Positions 36,256 to 48,089 are shown, counted from the first letter of the stretch. The stretch is 64,000 nucleotides of DNA from an uncultured Collinsella sp. (GCA_934654775.1 CAKUGR010000008.1:58683-122682), one strand, 5' to 3'. Notes: generated by a model from the letters alone, not told the origin. Made by a program: numbers and translations.

Positions 36256-37281
36256 ATGGCACAGAGCGCGAACATGGATGCATTGGAGCTCGCACGCGAT
36301 ATTGCGGCCGGCCTGGCATCGGCAACGACGGCAACGGAGCGCGCGGCATTGGTGCCCGCACAGCTCGTCGAGGCCATTCAGCAACTAAAAACCCAACGTG
36401 ACGCGGTGATTCTGGCGCACTATTATGTGGCGCCCGAGGTTCAGGCTGTGGCCGATTTCGTCGGCGACAGCTTTTACCTGGCAAAGCTCGCCAAGAGCCT
36501 GCCGCAGCAGACCATCGTGCTGTGCGGCGTGGAGTTTATGGGCGAGAGCGCCAAGCTGCTCAATCCCACCAAGACCGTGCTGCTGCCCGAGCCGGGCGCG
36601 GACTGCCCCATGGCGCACATGGTCAAGCGCGAGACGGTCGACGCAGCGCGCGCCGAGTATGGCGACGACCTAGCCGTGGTGTGCTACGTCAACTCGACGG
36701 TCGAGATCAAGAGCTGGAGTGACGTGTGCGTTACCAGCTCTAACGCCGTCAAGATCGTCTCCGAGCTGCCGCAGCAGCACATCTTGTTCATTCCCGACCA
36801 GAACCTGGGCCGCTTTGTGGCCGAGCAGGTGCCCCAAAAGCACGTCATCCTCAACAACGGCTACTGCCCGCGTCACCACATCATCACCGTCGAGCAGATC
36901 GTCGATGCGACGGAGGCTCACCCCGACGCGCTCGTACTGGCGCACCCCGAGTGCAAGGCCGACGTCCTTGCCGAGGCCGACTACATCGGCTCCACCGCCG
37001 GCATCATCAAGTACGCCGAGGAGTCGGACGCGAGCGAGTTCATCATCGTGACGGTTCGCGGCGTGCTCTACGAGCTCGAGCGCCGCTGCCAGGGTACCGG
37101 TAAGAAGTTCTACTTCCCCGCGGTGCAGCCCACCTGCGTCAACATGGACCTCATCACGCTCGAAAAGCTCGTGCGCTGTCTGGAGACGGGCGAGGGCGAA
37201 GTCCAGATCGGCGTCTCGGACGAGGCGGCCGACCAGGCCAAGCTCACGCTCGACCGCATGCTCGAGTACGCAGCGCGCTAA
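36256..37281 (+). CDS. nadA: Quinolinate synthase
   Basis: A 341-aa [4Fe-4S] enzyme that condenses iminoaspartate with dihydroxyacetone phosphate in de novo NAD synthesis. The ATG at 36256 has AGAGAGGGG upstream. Family signatures are VILAHYYVAPEVQAVADFVG, CGVEFMGESAKLLNP and AHPECKADVLAEADYIGSTA. Cluster cysteines are in LCGVEF, AHPECKA and VQPTCVNM. First gene of nadABC-niaR, downstream of the candidate NiaR operator. Confidence 0.96.
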   Translation: MAQSANMDALELARDIAAGLASATTATERAALVPAQLVEAIQQLKTQRDAVILAHYYVAPEVQAVADFVGDSFYLAKLAKSLPQQTIVLCGVEFMGESAKLLNPTKTVLLPEPGADCPMAHMVKRETVDAARAEYGDDLAVVCYVNSTVEIKSWSDVCVTSSNAVKIVSELPQQHILFIPDQNLGRFVAEQVPQKHVILNNGYCPRHHIITVEQIVDATEAHPDALVLAHPECKADVLAEADYIGSTAGIIKYAEESDASEFIIVTVRGVLYELERRCQGTGKKFYFPAVQPTCVNMDLITLEKLVRCLETGEGEVQIGVSDEAADQAKLTLDRMLEYAAR

Positions 37282-37284
37282 AAC

Positions 37285-37319
37285 AATGTGACATGAGGGG
37301 CGGTCCCTTATGTCACATT
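37285..37319. repeat. Hairpin between nadA and nadB
   Basis: AATGTGACAT and ATGTCACATT with inner AGGG/CCCT arms form a near-perfect hairpin ending just before the nadB ribosome site, so it could modulate nadB translation or mRNA stability. Confidence 0.7.
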
Positions 37320-37336
37320 CAAGGGAGAGGATTCCT

Positions 37337-38713
37337 GTGGAAACCAAACAATACCCCGACATGGAGTGCGACGTCGTCATTGCCGGTTGCGGCGTGGCGG
37401 GCCTGTATGCGGCCCTCAACCTGCCGACGAGCACGCGCGTGATCATGCTCTCCAAGGGCGCCGTCGACGAGTGCGATTCCATGCTCGCGCAGGGCGGCAT
37501 CTGCGTGCTGCCCGAGGGTTCTGACTACGATGCCTTCTTTGAGGACACCATGCACGCCGGCCATTACGAGAACCGCCGCGAGAGTGTTGACATCATGATT
37601 CGCTCGAGCCGTTCGGTCATCAACGACCTGCTGGCCATGGGCGTGGACTTTGAGCGCAAGGCCGACGGCAGCCTCGACTTTACCCGCGAGGGTGCGCACA
37701 GCCGCCCGCGCATTGCCTTCCATGCCGATATTACGGGCAAGGAGATCACGACCAAGCTGCTCCAGGCTGTCCGCAAGCTGGACAACGTGCAGATTCTCGA
37801 ACACGTTGCCATGACCGACATCCTGACGGTCGAGCGCGATGGCGCCACGGTGTGCACCGGCGTCGTCGCCGTTGCCGTGGATGAGGGCGATTCAGCTCGC
37901 CCCGCCGACGAGCTGGCAAATGCCGCTGAGGACGTGCATGCCGGTAAGCCGTTTAAGATCCATGCCTGCCATACGCTGTGGGCAACGGGCGGTATCGGTG
38001 GCGTGTACGACCACTCGACCAACTACCCGCAGCTCACGGGCGACGCCTGCTACATCGCGCAGGAGCATGGCATTAAGATGGAGCACCTGGACTACGTGCA
38101 AATCCACCCCACGGGCCTGTTCTCGCCGCAACCGGGCCGCACCTTCCTGATCAGCGAAAGCTGCCGCGGCGAGGGCGCGATTCTGCTCAATGCCGCCGGC
38201 GAGCGCTTTACCGACGAGTTGCAGCCGCGCGACGTTGTCGCCGCCGCCATCCGCGAGCAGATGAAGCAGGACGGCACCGAGCACGAGTGGCTGAGCTTTG
38301 CTCCCGTCGAGCGCGACGTGGTGACCGGGCACTTTGCCAATATCCGCGCGCGCTGCCTGGAGGACGGCCGCGACATCCTGGACGAGCCCATTCCCGTCAC
38401 ACCCACGCAGCACTACTTTATGGGCGGCGTATGGGTCGACAAGGACGGCCGCACTTCGATGCCCGAACTCTACGCCGCCGGCGAGACGGCCTGCAATGGC
38501 GTGCACGGCAAGAACCGCCTGGCTTCTAACAGCCTGCTCGAGTCTCTGGTTTGGGGCCGCCGCGCCGCGTGGTACATGCGCACCGGCAAGTCGCTGGCCG
38601 TGGGGCAGGCCGGTGAGCCCGCGCTTGACGGGCGTCACCGTGCCCTGAGCGCCGATACCCTTGCAATCGATGATTTGGCCCGTGCCGCCGGCACGCAGGC
38701 CGTGGAGGAGTAG
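37337..38713 (+). CDS. nadB: L-aspartate oxidase
   Basis: A 458-aa flavoenzyme oxidising aspartate to iminoaspartate for NadA. I start it at the GTG at 37337 (VETKQYPDMECD) because GGGAGAGGA lies five bases upstream; the ATG at 37310 is inside a hairpin with no ribosome site. The FAD motif is VVIAGCGVAGLYAAL. Active-site regions are MLAQGGICVLPEGSD, REGAHSRPRIAF, the substrate-loop THYFMGG-like TQHYFMGGVWVD, and NGVHGKNRLASNSLLE. It is slightly shorter than E. coli NadB (about 540) because the C-terminal helical bundle is reduced. Confidence 0.94.
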   Translation: METKQYPDMECDVVIAGCGVAGLYAALNLPTSTRVIMLSKGAVDECDSMLAQGGICVLPEGSDYDAFFEDTMHAGHYENRRESVDIMIRSSRSVINDLLAMGVDFERKADGSLDFTREGAHSRPRIAFHADITGKEITTKLLQAVRKLDNVQILEHVAMTDILTVERDGATVCTGVVAVAVDEGDSARPADELANAAEDVHAGKPFKIHACHTLWATGGIGGVYDHSTNYPQLTGDACYIAQEHGIKMEHLDYVQIHPTGLFSPQPGRTFLISESCRGEGAILLNAAGERFTDELQPRDVVAAAIREQMKQDGTEHEWLSFAPVERDVVTGHFANIRARCLEDGRDILDEPIPVTPTQHYFMGGVWVDKDGRTSMPELYAAGETACNGVHGKNRLASNSLLESLVWGRRAAWYMRTGKSLAVGQAGEPALDGRHRALSADTLAIDDLARAAGTQAVEE

Positions 38714-38716
38714 ACC

Positions 38717-39577
38717 ATGAATCCCATTACCATGAAGCTCGTCGTCGATGATCTGATTTTGCAGGCTCTGCGCGAGGACATCACGTTTGAGGACGTGAGT
38801 ACGGCGAGCGTGTGCCCTACGGCGCGCCCCGCTACCGTTGAGCTCATCGCCAAGGCCGACGGCATTATCGCCGGCCTGGACGTATTCGCCCGCACCTTTG
38901 AGCTGCTGGATCCGCAGAGCTCCGTGTTGTTCGATGTCGCGGACGGCGATGAGGTACACGCCGGCGACCACGTGGGCCAGGTGCGCGGCGACGCGCGCGT
39001 GCTGCTTTCGGGCGAGCGCGTGGCGCTCAACTACCTGCAGCGCATGAGCGGCATCGCTACTTACACGCATCGGATGGCGGCTGCGCTCGTGGGCACCAAG
39101 ACCGTGCTTGTCGACACGCGCAAGACCACGCCGGGCATGCGTGTCTTCGAGAAGGCCGCAGTCGAGATCGGCGGCGGCAGCAACCATCGCTATAACCTGT
39201 CGACGGCTGTCATGCTCAAGGACAACCACATCGACGCCGCCGGTGGCGTGGCACGTGCGATCGAGATGGCGCGCGCCCATGCATCGTTTACCACGACGGT
39301 CGAGATCGAGTGCGAGAACCTGGACATGGTGCGCGAGGCCGTGGAAGCCGGCGCCGACATCATCATGTTCGACAACATGACCCACGACGACATGGCCGCC
39401 GCCATCGAGCTTATCGACGGTCGCGCCAAGACTGAGTGCTCGGGCAACGTAGACGCCGACAACATTCGCGCCCTGGCCGACCTGGGTGTTGACTATATTA
39501 GTTCGGGCGCTCTGACGCACTCCGCGCCGATCCTCGACCTTTCGCTTAAGCACCTGCGTCTGCTGGACGGTAAATAA
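38717..39577 (+). CDS. nadC: Nicotinate-nucleotide pyrophosphorylase (carboxylating)
   Basis: A 286-aa quinolinate phosphoribosyltransferase. Starts three bases after nadB with GGAGGAG overlapping the end of nadB. Signatures are LNYLQRMSGIATYTHRMA, VDTRKTTPGMRVFEK, GGGSNHRYNL and MLKDNHIDAAGG. The stop overlaps the niaR start (TAATG). Completes the pathway from aspartate to nicotinate mononucleotide. Confidence 0.96.
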   Translation: MNPITMKLVVDDLILQALREDITFEDVSTASVCPTARPATVELIAKADGIIAGLDVFARTFELLDPQSSVLFDVADGDEVHAGDHVGQVRGDARVLLSGERVALNYLQRMSGIATYTHRMAAALVGTKTVLVDTRKTTPGMRVFEKAAVEIGGGSNHRYNLSTAVMLKDNHIDAAGGVARAIEMARAHASFTTTVEIECENLDMVREAVEAGADIIMFDNMTHDDMAAAIELIDGRAKTECSGNVDADNIRALADLGVDYISSGALTHSAPILDLSLKHLRLLDGK

Positions 39578-40122
39578 TGAATGCCCGCGAGCGTCGCCGT
39601 TCCATCATGGCCGTGCTCGAGGGAGCCAAAGATCCTGTCTCGGGCAGTGCGCTCGCCCGCGAGGTGGGCGTGAGCCGTCAGGTCGTGGTGCAGGACATCG
39701 CCCTGCTGCGCGCCGACGGGCACGATATCGTCGCCACCAATCGCGGCTATGTACTACAGGAGGCGGCGAGCAGCCCGGCTGTGCCCACGCGTCTGGTCAA
39801 GGTACGCCACAGTGTGGAGCAGGCGGGCGATGAACTCACGAGCATCGTCGACGCGGGCGGCGCCGTGCTCAACGTGATCGTCAACCACCGCGTGTACGGC
39901 AAGATCACGGCCGATCTGGATATCCGCAACCGCCGCGATATCGAGCGCTATCTGCACGACATCGAGAGCGGCAAGAGCTTTCCACTATTAACGGTGACGA
40001 GTGGCTATCACTTCCATCGCATTGCGGCAGAAGACGAGCAAACCCTCGACGAGATTGAGGCCACGCTCAAAGAGAAAGGCTACTTGGCGGACCTAATGCC
40101 TTACGAGGACGACCTTTCTTAA
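39577..40122 (+). CDS. niaR: NiaR-type niacin-responsive repressor (HTH-11 plus 3H domain)
   Basis: A 181-aa regulator overlapping nadC by one base. Residues 1-65 form a winged helix (SGSALAREVGVSRQVVVQDI, then LLRADGHDIVATNRGYVL). Residues about 75-175 are a 3H domain with the named histidines in VRHSVE, VNHRVYG and GYHFHRIA, which in this family bind metal and niacin. Known members repress NAD synthesis and niacin uptake genes when niacin is abundant. The dyad at 36171 is the probable operator. Confidence 0.93.
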   Translation: MNARERRRSIMAVLEGAKDPVSGSALAREVGVSRQVVVQDIALLRADGHDIVATNRGYVLQEAASSPAVPTRLVKVRHSVEQAGDELTSIVDAGGAVLNVIVNHRVYGKITADLDIRNRRDIERYLHDIESGKSFPLLTVTSGYHFHRIAAEDEQTLDEIEATLKEKGYLADLMPYEDDLS

Positions 40123-40139
40123 CCGACGCCATATCTATA

Positions 40140-40206
40140 AGTTGCGGTGAAATAGTTCCTAAAATGGGCACCGAAGCCATGAAACAGGAACTATTCCACC
40201 GCAACT
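40140..40206. repeat. Dispersed hairpin repeat (AGTTGCGGTG family), copy 2
   Basis: Twenty-one-base arms with one mismatch, matching 6598-6664 in inverse orientation. Lies directly after niaR. Confidence 0.8.
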
Positions 40207-40243
40207 GCCAAGAGCACGTCCCAAATTAGCTGCCCACACATGC

Positions 40244-40282
40244 AAAAGGAGGCCTCCGCGGCGATGCGGAGGCCTCCTTTTT
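40244..40282. terminator. Bidirectional terminator between niaR and the ferredoxin gene
   Basis: AAAAGGAGGCCTCCGC and GCGGAGGCCTCCTTTTT form a 16-base stem with A- and T-tracts on both sides, serving convergent genes. Confidence 0.9.
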
Positions 40283-40321
40283 GTGCACGGTGTACTTGTG
40301 AGTGTGCAAGTGGGGGAGTTG

Positions 40322-40507
40322 TTACTCCTCGACGATCTCGGTGATCGCGCCGGCGGGGCAAGCGTCCTGGCAAGCGCCACAGGCGACGCAGGAATCCTCG
40401 TCAGCGACGGTAGCGACGTCCTGGAGCTCCAGAACGCCAGCGGGGCAGGAGTCGACGCAAACGCCACAAGCGATGCACTCGTCGGCATCAATTACGGGAT
40501 GAGCCAT
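40322..40507 (-). CDS. 2[4Fe-4S] ferredoxin
   Basis: A 61-aa clostridial-type ferredoxin. The start at 40507 (MAHPVIDADECIACGVC) has AGAGGAAA upstream. Two CxxCxxCxxxCP motifs are present (CIACGVCVDSCP and CVACGACQDACP), each holding a [4Fe-4S] cluster. It serves as a low-potential electron carrier in anaerobic metabolism. Convergent with niaR; no partner enzyme adjoins it. Confidence 0.95.
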   Translation of the reverse strand: MAHPVIDADECIACGVCVDSCPAGVLELQDVATVADEDSCVACGACQDACPAGAITEIVEE

Positions 40508-41103
40508 GGTAGTTTCCTCTCTGTTGACCGACGCTACAGGCGATGCGCGTCGGTTTGATTCGGGCAAAAACATACCACGGGAGCGACCGTTTGCAATACC
40601 CTCTGACCGGCATCTTCATACCGTTCGCCGAGTATGCCACGGCTTACTAAAAAACATGCAGGTGAGGCCGTTGAGCTGCGCAAATGTTAGCTATAGGTGA
40701 CTTGAATTATTGAGCTATTGCGTGCGCCTGCGGAAAGGGCATCCCGTTATTTGGCCGAAAAAACGGGTCGCAGTTTCCGGTTGGGCCTTCAGACGGAAAC
40801 TGCGACCCGGAATCCACGCTCAAACCGGGGCGAGCTTTCCGCAAGGCAGTCCCAGGCACCAGCTGATCCAAACCTCAGTCAACTCTACATAGATCTCAAT
40901 AGATCTGCCGAGAACTCAAACAGTGCATTTACCTGCGCATTTGAGAACCTAAACTCTCAGAGATAAGAAATCTTATATGAATTGACTTAGATTTTGTATA
41001 TTCCGGCCCATAAGGGGATACACTACATCCCGAAAGACAAGCCGAAGCGCCGCGCGACAGACCGTCGAGGCGGCGCGAACGCAAAAGAGAGAGGGAATTT
41101 CTA
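40508..41103. promoter_or_regulatory. Gap between ferredoxin gene and dnaK
   Basis: About 600 bases with no gene. It contains a hairpin block at 40729-40854 (arms around GGAAACTGCGACCCGG and GCGGAAAG, related to 18835-19010), then an AT-rich stretch leading to the dnaK control element at 40968. Confidence 0.55.
40968..41002 (+). promoter_or_regulatory. dnaK control element, candidate HspR operator
   Basis: AAATCT-N15-AGATTT (40968-40994) followed two bases later by TATATT (40997-41002). The same element, including much of the spacer (TATAT..A...GACTT), stands before clpB at 49328. HspR is encoded at the end of this operon and is the natural candidate. The match to the Streptomyces HAIR consensus (CTTGAGT-N7-ACTCAAG) is poor. 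Confidence 0.7.
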
Positions 41104-42996
<1,893 letters not shown>

Positions 42997-42998
42997 TC

Positions 42999-43841
42999 AT
43001 GTCCGCCCGTAAAGCTCGCACGGAGGCGGCTGCCGCTGGCGCCGCCCCTGTTGACTCCAAGGAGAAGGACGTGAAGATTCCCGTAGAGGCCGTCGACGAT
43101 ACCGAGGCCAACGAGGCCGCGGCCGCCGAGGCTGCCGAGAACCAGGTAGAGGATTCTAACAAGGAGGCGACGATGACCGAGGACGAGATGGTGGAAGCCG
43201 CTATCCGCGCCGGTGAGGAAGCCGCCGACAACGACTTTAAGCTCAAGTTCGAGCAGGCTCAGAAGGAGCTTGCCGACGTGCGCAGCGAGCTCGAGGCCGC
43301 GGCAGAGGCTCAGAAGGCCGCCGAGGACAAGGCGAAGGACGCCACCGAACGTACCGCCCGTCTGCAGGCCGACTGGGAGAACTTCCGTCGCCGCACCGCC
43401 AACGAGCGCATCGCCGAGCGCGAGCGCGCGACCGAGAAACTCGTCACCGCGCTGCTGCCGGTGGTCGACGATATCGAGCGTGCAATCGACCATGCCCGCA
43501 GCCAGGAGCTTTCCGACGATTTTAAGCAGTTCGTCGACGGCGTTGACGCGGTGCATGCCAAGCTACTCGACGTGTTTGCGCACGAGGGCGTTGAGCCCAT
43601 CGACCCCAAGGGCGAGGCGTTCGATCCGCTCGAGCACCAGGCCGTGGGTCGCGTCGAGGACGCATCGCAGTACGACGAGACCGTCAACGACGTGTACCAG
43701 AAGGGCTACCGCATGGCGGACCGCATCCTGCGCTCCGCGATGGTGACGGTGACCTACGGTGGCGAGAAGCGCCCCGCACCGGAGCCCGAAGCGGCGCCCG
43801 AGGATGCTGCGGCCGATACGGCCGAGAGCACCGAGGAGTAA
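42999..43841 (+). CDS. grpE: Nucleotide-exchange factor GrpE
   Basis: A 280-aa protein, longer than usual because of Ala/Glu-rich extensions of about 75 residues at the N-terminus and 25 at the C-terminus. The coiled coil runs from about residue 75 to 135 (LKFEQAQKELADVRSELEAA), followed by WENFRRRTANER and the beta-domain VGRVEDASQYDETVNDVYQ, then GYRMADRILRSAMVTV. It releases ADP from DnaK. Two bases after dnaK. Confidence 0.96.
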   Translation: MSARKARTEAAAAGAAPVDSKEKDVKIPVEAVDDTEANEAAAAEAAENQVEDSNKEATMTEDEMVEAAIRAGEEAADNDFKLKFEQAQKELADVRSELEAAAEAQKAAEDKAKDATERTARLQADWENFRRRTANERIAERERATEKLVTALLPVVDDIERAIDHARSQELSDDFKQFVDGVDAVHAKLLDVFAHEGVEPIDPKGEAFDPLEHQAVGRVEDASQYDETVNDVYQKGYRMADRILRSAMVTVTYGGEKRPAPEPEAAPEDAAADTAESTEE

Positions 43842-43846
43842 TTGAG

Positions 43847-43877
43847 AAGGGCCCCGGGGCAACACCCGGGGCCCTTT
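43847..43877 (+). terminator. Hairpin/terminator between grpE and dnaJ
   Basis: AAGGGCCCCGGG and CCCGGGGCCCTTT. It may attenuate dnaJ-hspR expression relative to dnaK-grpE. A further 22-base hairpin CCGCCGT-N8-ACGGCGG lies at 43906-43927, just ahead of dnaJ. Confidence 0.75.
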
Positions 43878-43949
43878 CTGGCCTAGTGCCATATGAAAGC
43901 ACGAGCCGCCGTTCGCGGGGACGGCGGATGAAACAGGAGAGGAGCTACG

Positions 43950-44915
43950 ATGGCTGCAGGCAAAACCTTCTATGACATCCTGGGCGTATCCAAGAGCGCC
44001 TCCGACAAAGAGATCAAGAGCGCGTTTCGCAAGCTCGCACAAAAATATCACCCCGATGCCGGCGGCGACGAGGCTAAGTTTAAGGAGATCAGCGAGGCCT
44101 ACGAGACGCTTTCGGACGAGAAGAAGCGCAAAGAGTACGACCAGATGCTCATGTTCGGCGGCATGCCGGGCGCGGGCGGTGCGTATGGCGGCGGCTATGG
44201 TGCCGGTGCTGGCGCGAGCGGCTGGGGCGATATCTTCGACAGCATCTTTAGTGGCAACGGCGCCTGGGGCAGCGATTGGGGCTCGGGCTTTGCCGGGGCT
44301 GCGGGCGCTGCCGGTGCGGGCGCGGGCCGCAACCGCGCGCGCAAGGGCGGCGACCTGTCGCTGACTGTCGACGTAACGGCCGAGGACGCGTTCCGCGGCG
44401 TGACGCACAAGGTCACCTACCGCATTCCCTCGACGGGCGAGCAGCAGACCATCACGGTCTCGGTGCCTGCGGGTGCGGTCGACGGCGGCAAATTGCGTTA
44501 CAAACGCCGCGGCGAGTACGGCGTTGCCGGAGGCGAGCGCGGCGACCTGGTCGTGACCACGCACGTGGAGGAGCATCCGCTGTTTAAGCGCAAGGGTGCC
44601 GATGTGACTATGGAGGTGCCGATCTCGGTCTACGAGGCGGCGCTCGGCTGCACGGTGGATGTGCCCACGCCCGGCGGCGCGACGGTTCGTCTGAAGGTGC
44701 CCGCTGGCACCCAGACGGGCAAGAAATTCCGCTTTAAGGAGATGGGTGCACCCGACGTTAAGCATCGCGGTCGCACGGGCGCGCTGCTCGTCGAGATCAA
44801 GGTACAGGTTCCCACGAACCTGTCCGACGATGAACGCGATACCATGACCAAGCTGCGCGAGGCCGACACGCGCGATTATCGCGAGAAGGTCAACCGTTAC
44901 AAGGCGACGTACTAG
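43950..44915 (+). CDS. dnaJ: DnaJ-like co-chaperone without zinc finger
   Basis: A 321-aa J-protein. J-domain at residues 5-70 with HPD in [20 protein letters not shown], then a Gly/Ala-rich region (75-130), then the C-terminal beta domains ([40 protein letters not shown]). The four CxxCxGxG zinc motifs of classical DnaJ are absent and the protein has a single Cys, so it is a type II (CbpA/DnaJ2-like) co-chaperone. In actinobacteria the copy in the dnaK operon is often type I, so this variant is worth noting. It stimulates DnaK ATPase. Confidence 0.93.
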   Translation: MAAGKTFYDILGVSKSASDKEIKSAFRKLAQKYHPDAGGDEAKFKEISEAYETLSDEKKRKEYDQMLMFGGMPGAGGAYGGGYGAGAGASGWGDIFDSIFSGNGAWGSDWGSGFAGAAGAAGAGAGRNRARKGGDLSLTVDVTAEDAFRGVTHKVTYRIPSTGEQQTITVSVPAGAVDGGKLRYKRRGEYGVAGGERGDLVVTTHVEEHPLFKRKGADVTMEVPISVYEAALGCTVDVPTPGGATVRLKVPAGTQTGKKFRFKEMGAPDVKHRGRTGALLVEIKVQVPTNLSDDERDTMTKLREADTRDYREKVNRYKATY

Positions 44916-44988
44916 TTTGGTTGCGTGGTTCACGGGCTGGCCGCAGGCTTATGATGGAGATGTGCGAGACGGAAAGGGGTCAGGTAGC

Positions 44989-45405
44989 ATGGCCGAGGAC
45001 AATAGGAACAAACCGCTGTATATGATCAGCGTGGCGGCCGAGCTGACCGGCATGCACCCGCAGACCCTGCGCGTCTACGAGTCCAAGGGCTTGGTGAACC
45101 CCCAGCGCTCGGGCGGCAACACGCGTCTGTATTCGCGTGCCGATATCGAGCGCCTGGAGCTCATCAACCAACTGACCGACGAGGGCATCAACCTCGCCGG
45201 CGTGGTGCGCATCCTCGATATGAAGGAGCGTGCCGAGGAGCGCGAGCGCGAGAACGAGAAGCTCCGCGCCCGCGTGCGCCAGCTCGAGGAAGAGCTGCAC
45301 GAGTACAAGATGCAGAAGAAGATCACCGCCCTGGCCCCGCGCGACGGCTCAGTCAACCCCGAACAAGTCATGCGCAAACTGCTGGGCGCCGGAGGGGATT
45401 TGTAG
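44989..45405 (+). CDS. hspR: MerR-family heat-shock repressor HspR
   Basis: A 138-aa regulator; the ATG at 44989 has GGAAAGGGG and CAGG upstream. The winged helix reads LYMISVAAELTGMHPQTLRV then YESKGLVNPQRSGGNTRLYS, followed by a coiled coil (AEERERENEKLRARVRQLEE). HspR represses dnaK and clpB operons with DnaK as co-repressor in actinobacteria. Both of those promoters in this window share one dyad. The TAG stop is abutted by structured repeat copy B. Confidence 0.94.
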   Translation: MAEDNRNKPLYMISVAAELTGMHPQTLRVYESKGLVNPQRSGGNTRLYSRADIERLELINQLTDEGINLAGVVRILDMKERAEERERENEKLRARVRQLEEELHEYKMQKKITALAPRDGSVNPEQVMRKLLGAGGDL

Positions 45406-45585
45406 TTACGCGGTTTTACCAAACCGCGTAACGGCTCGATGCTGCAAGCCCGCCAGAGCGGCAATCTGCCTTTCAACTTCGGCGGCATTGACCAGAAGGT
45501 CAATGCCGCCTTGTTTCAAGGCACCTTGCTCGCTCTGGCGGGCTTTCGCTGTCCGCGCCAAAACATCGGCGTTGCCGGAGTAGGG
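45406..45585 (+). repeat. Stop-codon-abutting structured repeat, copy B
   Basis: Begins at the base after the hspR TAG. Nearly identical to copy A at 14136, but the inner stem is perfect (GGCGGCATTGACC / GGTCAATGCCGCC) and the tail reads GCGCCAAAACATCGGCG. Followed at 45600-45640 by GGGGACGTTCC, GCCGGCA and GGGACACTCCTTG, as at 18766. Confidence 0.88.
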
Positions 45586-45788
45586 TAGTTTGGCACTTGG
45601 GGACGTTCCTTTTGTGCCGGCACTTTGGGACACTCCTTGTCAAGAGATTGGTGCAAGGTGCTCGTCCTATGCTTTACTAAGATAAAGTGAACGTGTAGAT
45701 TCGTAACCCACTCGCAACTGTTCTATGGCACGATATTGAACGAATGTATGCTATGCGCCCGAGCTTTTCGGGCAGAGTGGGAGACAGT

Positions 45789-48089
45789 ATGGTCAAGCTG
45801 TACGAGGACGGCATCTACCTGCGCGGCGGCAGCGAGGTTGTGCCTGCGGCCGAGGCTGCCAAGCGTGGTATTACGCAGACGCCCGAGGATGCCAAGCGCG
45901 GCACCATCGCGTATTCGATCCTTCAGGCACATAACACGTCGGGCGACCCCGAGGCGCTCAAGATCCGCTTCGACGCCATGGCGAGCCACGACATCACCTT
46001 CGTCGGCATCATCCAGACGGCGCGCGCCTCGGGCATGGAGCAGTTCCCGCTGCCCTACGTGCTCACCAACTGCCACAACTCGCTGTGCGCTGTGGGCGGT
46101 ACCATCAACGAGGACGACCACGTCTTCGGTCTCTCGGCTGCCAAGAAGTACGGCGGCATCTTCGTCCCGCCGCACATCGCCGTTATCCACTCCTTTATGC
46201 GTGAGAACTTTGCCGGTTGCGGCAAGATGATCCTGGGTTCCGACTCGCACACCCGCTACGGCGCCTTGGGCACCATGGCCGTGGGCGAGGGCGGCGGCGA
46301 GCTGGCCAAGCAGCTGCTGCGCGATACCTACGACGTCGCCTACCCCGGCGTCGTCGCCATCTACCTTACGGGTGCGCCGCGCCCCGGCGTCGGCCCGCAC
46401 GACGTGGCGCTCGCCATCATCCGCGCCGTCTTTGCCAAGGGCTACGTCAAGAACAAGGTCATGGAGTTCGTGGGTCCCGGCATCGCGAGCATGACGACCG
46501 ACTACCGCAACGGCGTCGACGTCATGACCACCGAGACCACCTGCCTTTCCTCCATCTGGGCAACCGACGAGGACACGCACGCATTCCTGGCCATGCACGG
46601 CCGCGGCGACGACTACCGTGAGCTCAAGCCCGCCGATGTCGCCTACTACGACGGCTGTGTCGAGGTCGATCTGTCGAGCATCAAGCCCATGATCGCCCTG
46701 CCGTTCCATCCTTCCAACGGCTTTGAGATCGACGAGCTCAACGAGAACCTCGAGGATATCCTGCACGAGGTCGAGCTCGAGGCTGCCAAGATCGGAGAGG
46801 GCAAGACGCACTTTAGCCTGCTCGACAAGGTTATCGACGGCAAGCTGCACGTGCAGCAGGGCGTTATCGCCGGCTGCTCAGGCGGCAACTACGACTCCGT
46901 GGTGCAGGCGGCCCGCGTGCTCAAGGGCGCCAACACCGGCTGCGGCGAGTTCTCGCTGTCGGTCTATCCCACGAGCCAGCCCGTGGCGCTCGAGCTCACG
47001 CGCCGCGGCTACATCTACGACCTCATGGAGGCCGGTGCGATCGTGCGCACGGCGTTCTGCGGCCCGTGCTTTGGCGCCGGCGACACGCCCGCCAACAACG
47101 GCCTGTCCATCCGCCACACCACGCGCAACTTCCCCAACCGCGAGGGCTCCAAGCCGGGCAACGGCCAGCTGAGCGCCGTGGCCCTGATGGACGCCCGCTC
47201 CATTGCGGCGACGGCGGCCAACGGCGGCATCCTGACGCCGGCAACCGACCTGCCCGAGGAGACCTGGGACGAGGCCTGCGAGTACACCTTCGACGACGCG
47301 CCGTACAAGAAGCGCGTGTACTGGGGCTTTGGCAAGGCTGAGCCTGCCGACGAGCTGGTCGAGGGCCCCAACATCAAGCCGTGGCCCGCGATGGAGCCGC
47401 TCGGCGACGACATTCTGCTTAAGGTGTGCTCCAAGATCATGGACCCGGTCACCACGACCGACGAGCTCATCCCCTCGGGCGAGACGAGCTCCTTCCGCTC
47501 CAACCCGCTGGGCCTGGCCGAGTTTACGCTCAGCCGCCGCGACCCTGCCTACGTGGGTCGCTCCAAGGAGGTCGACGCCGTGGAGAAGCGCCGCGTTGCC
47601 GGTGAGGCCGCGGGCGACTTGGCCGCGCTCGATGCCGAGCTTGCCGGTGTGTTTGAGGCACTGACCGGCGCGGGCGTTGCGGCCGATGCCAAGGCGACCG
47701 AGTACGGCTCCATGCTCTATGCCAAGAAGCCGGGCGACGGCTCCGCCCGCGAGCAGGCCGCGAGCTGCCAGCGCGTGATCGGCGGCCTGGCCAATATCGT
47801 CCACGAGTACGCCACCAAGCGCTATCGCTCCAACGTGATGAACTGGGGCATGGTGCCCTTCCAGATGGAGGCCGAGCCCAACTTTGAGGTGGGCGACTAC
47901 GTCTTCGTGCCGGGTATCCGCGCCGCGCTCGACGGCGACCTCAAGGACATCGCTGCCTATGTGGTGCGTGCCGACGGTGCGGTTGAGCAGATTGAGCTCT
48001 ACATCGCCGATATGACGGCCGAAGAACGTGCCATCGTCAAGGCCGGCTGCCTGATCAACTACAACAAGTTCAAGGCCGCTGCCGAGTAA
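45789..48089 (+). CDS. Aconitase-family hydratase (YbhJ-like)
   Basis: A 766-aa Fe-S hydratase. The ATG at 45789 ([14 protein letters not shown]) has GGGAGA five bases upstream; ATGs at 45744-45753 do not. Aconitase signatures are [26 protein letters not shown] and [17 protein letters not shown], giving cluster cysteines, with a swivelling C-terminal domain ([11 protein letters not shown]). Overall it resembles E. coli YbhJ, an aconitase paralogue of unproven substrate, more than AcnA/AcnB. No citrate-cycle gene is nearby. It may isomerise citrate or another hydroxyacid. Confidence 0.85.
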   Translation: MVKLYEDGIYLRGGSEVVPAAEAAKRGITQTPEDAKRGTIAYSILQAHNTSGDPEALKIRFDAMASHDITFVGIIQTARASGMEQFPLPYVLTNCHNSLCAVGGTINEDDHVFGLSAAKKYGGIFVPPHIAVIHSFMRENFAGCGKMILGSDSHTRYGALGTMAVGEGGGELAKQLLRDTYDVAYPGVVAIYLTGAPRPGVGPHDVALAIIRAVFAKGYVKNKVMEFVGPGIASMTTDYRNGVDVMTTETTCLSSIWATDEDTHAFLAMHGRGDDYRELKPADVAYYDGCVEVDLSSIKPMIALPFHPSNGFEIDELNENLEDILHEVELEAAKIGEGKTHFSLLDKVIDGKLHVQQGVIAGCSGGNYDSVVQAARVLKGANTGCGEFSLSVYPTSQPVALELTRRGYIYDLMEAGAIVRTAFCGPCFGAGDTPANNGLSIRHTTRNFPNREGSKPGNGQLSAVALMDARSIAATAANGGILTPATDLPEETWDEACEYTFDDAPYKKRVYWGFGKAEPADELVEGPNIKPWPAMEPLGDDILLKVCSKIMDPVTTTDELIPSGETSSFRSNPLGLAEFTLSRRDPAYVGRSKEVDAVEKRRVAGEAAGDLAALDAELAGVFEALTGAGVAADAKATEYGSMLYAKKPGDGSAREQAASCQRVIGGLANIVHEYATKRYRSNVMNWGMVPFQMEAEPNFEVGDYVFVPGIRAALDGDLKDIAAYVVRADGAVEQIELYIADMTAEERAIVKAGCLINYNKFKAAAE

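Noticed and set aside
37310..37336. ATG at 37310 as the nadB start
   Set aside because: It lies inside a hairpin arm with no ribosome site; the GTG at 37337 has GGGAGAGGA at good spacing.
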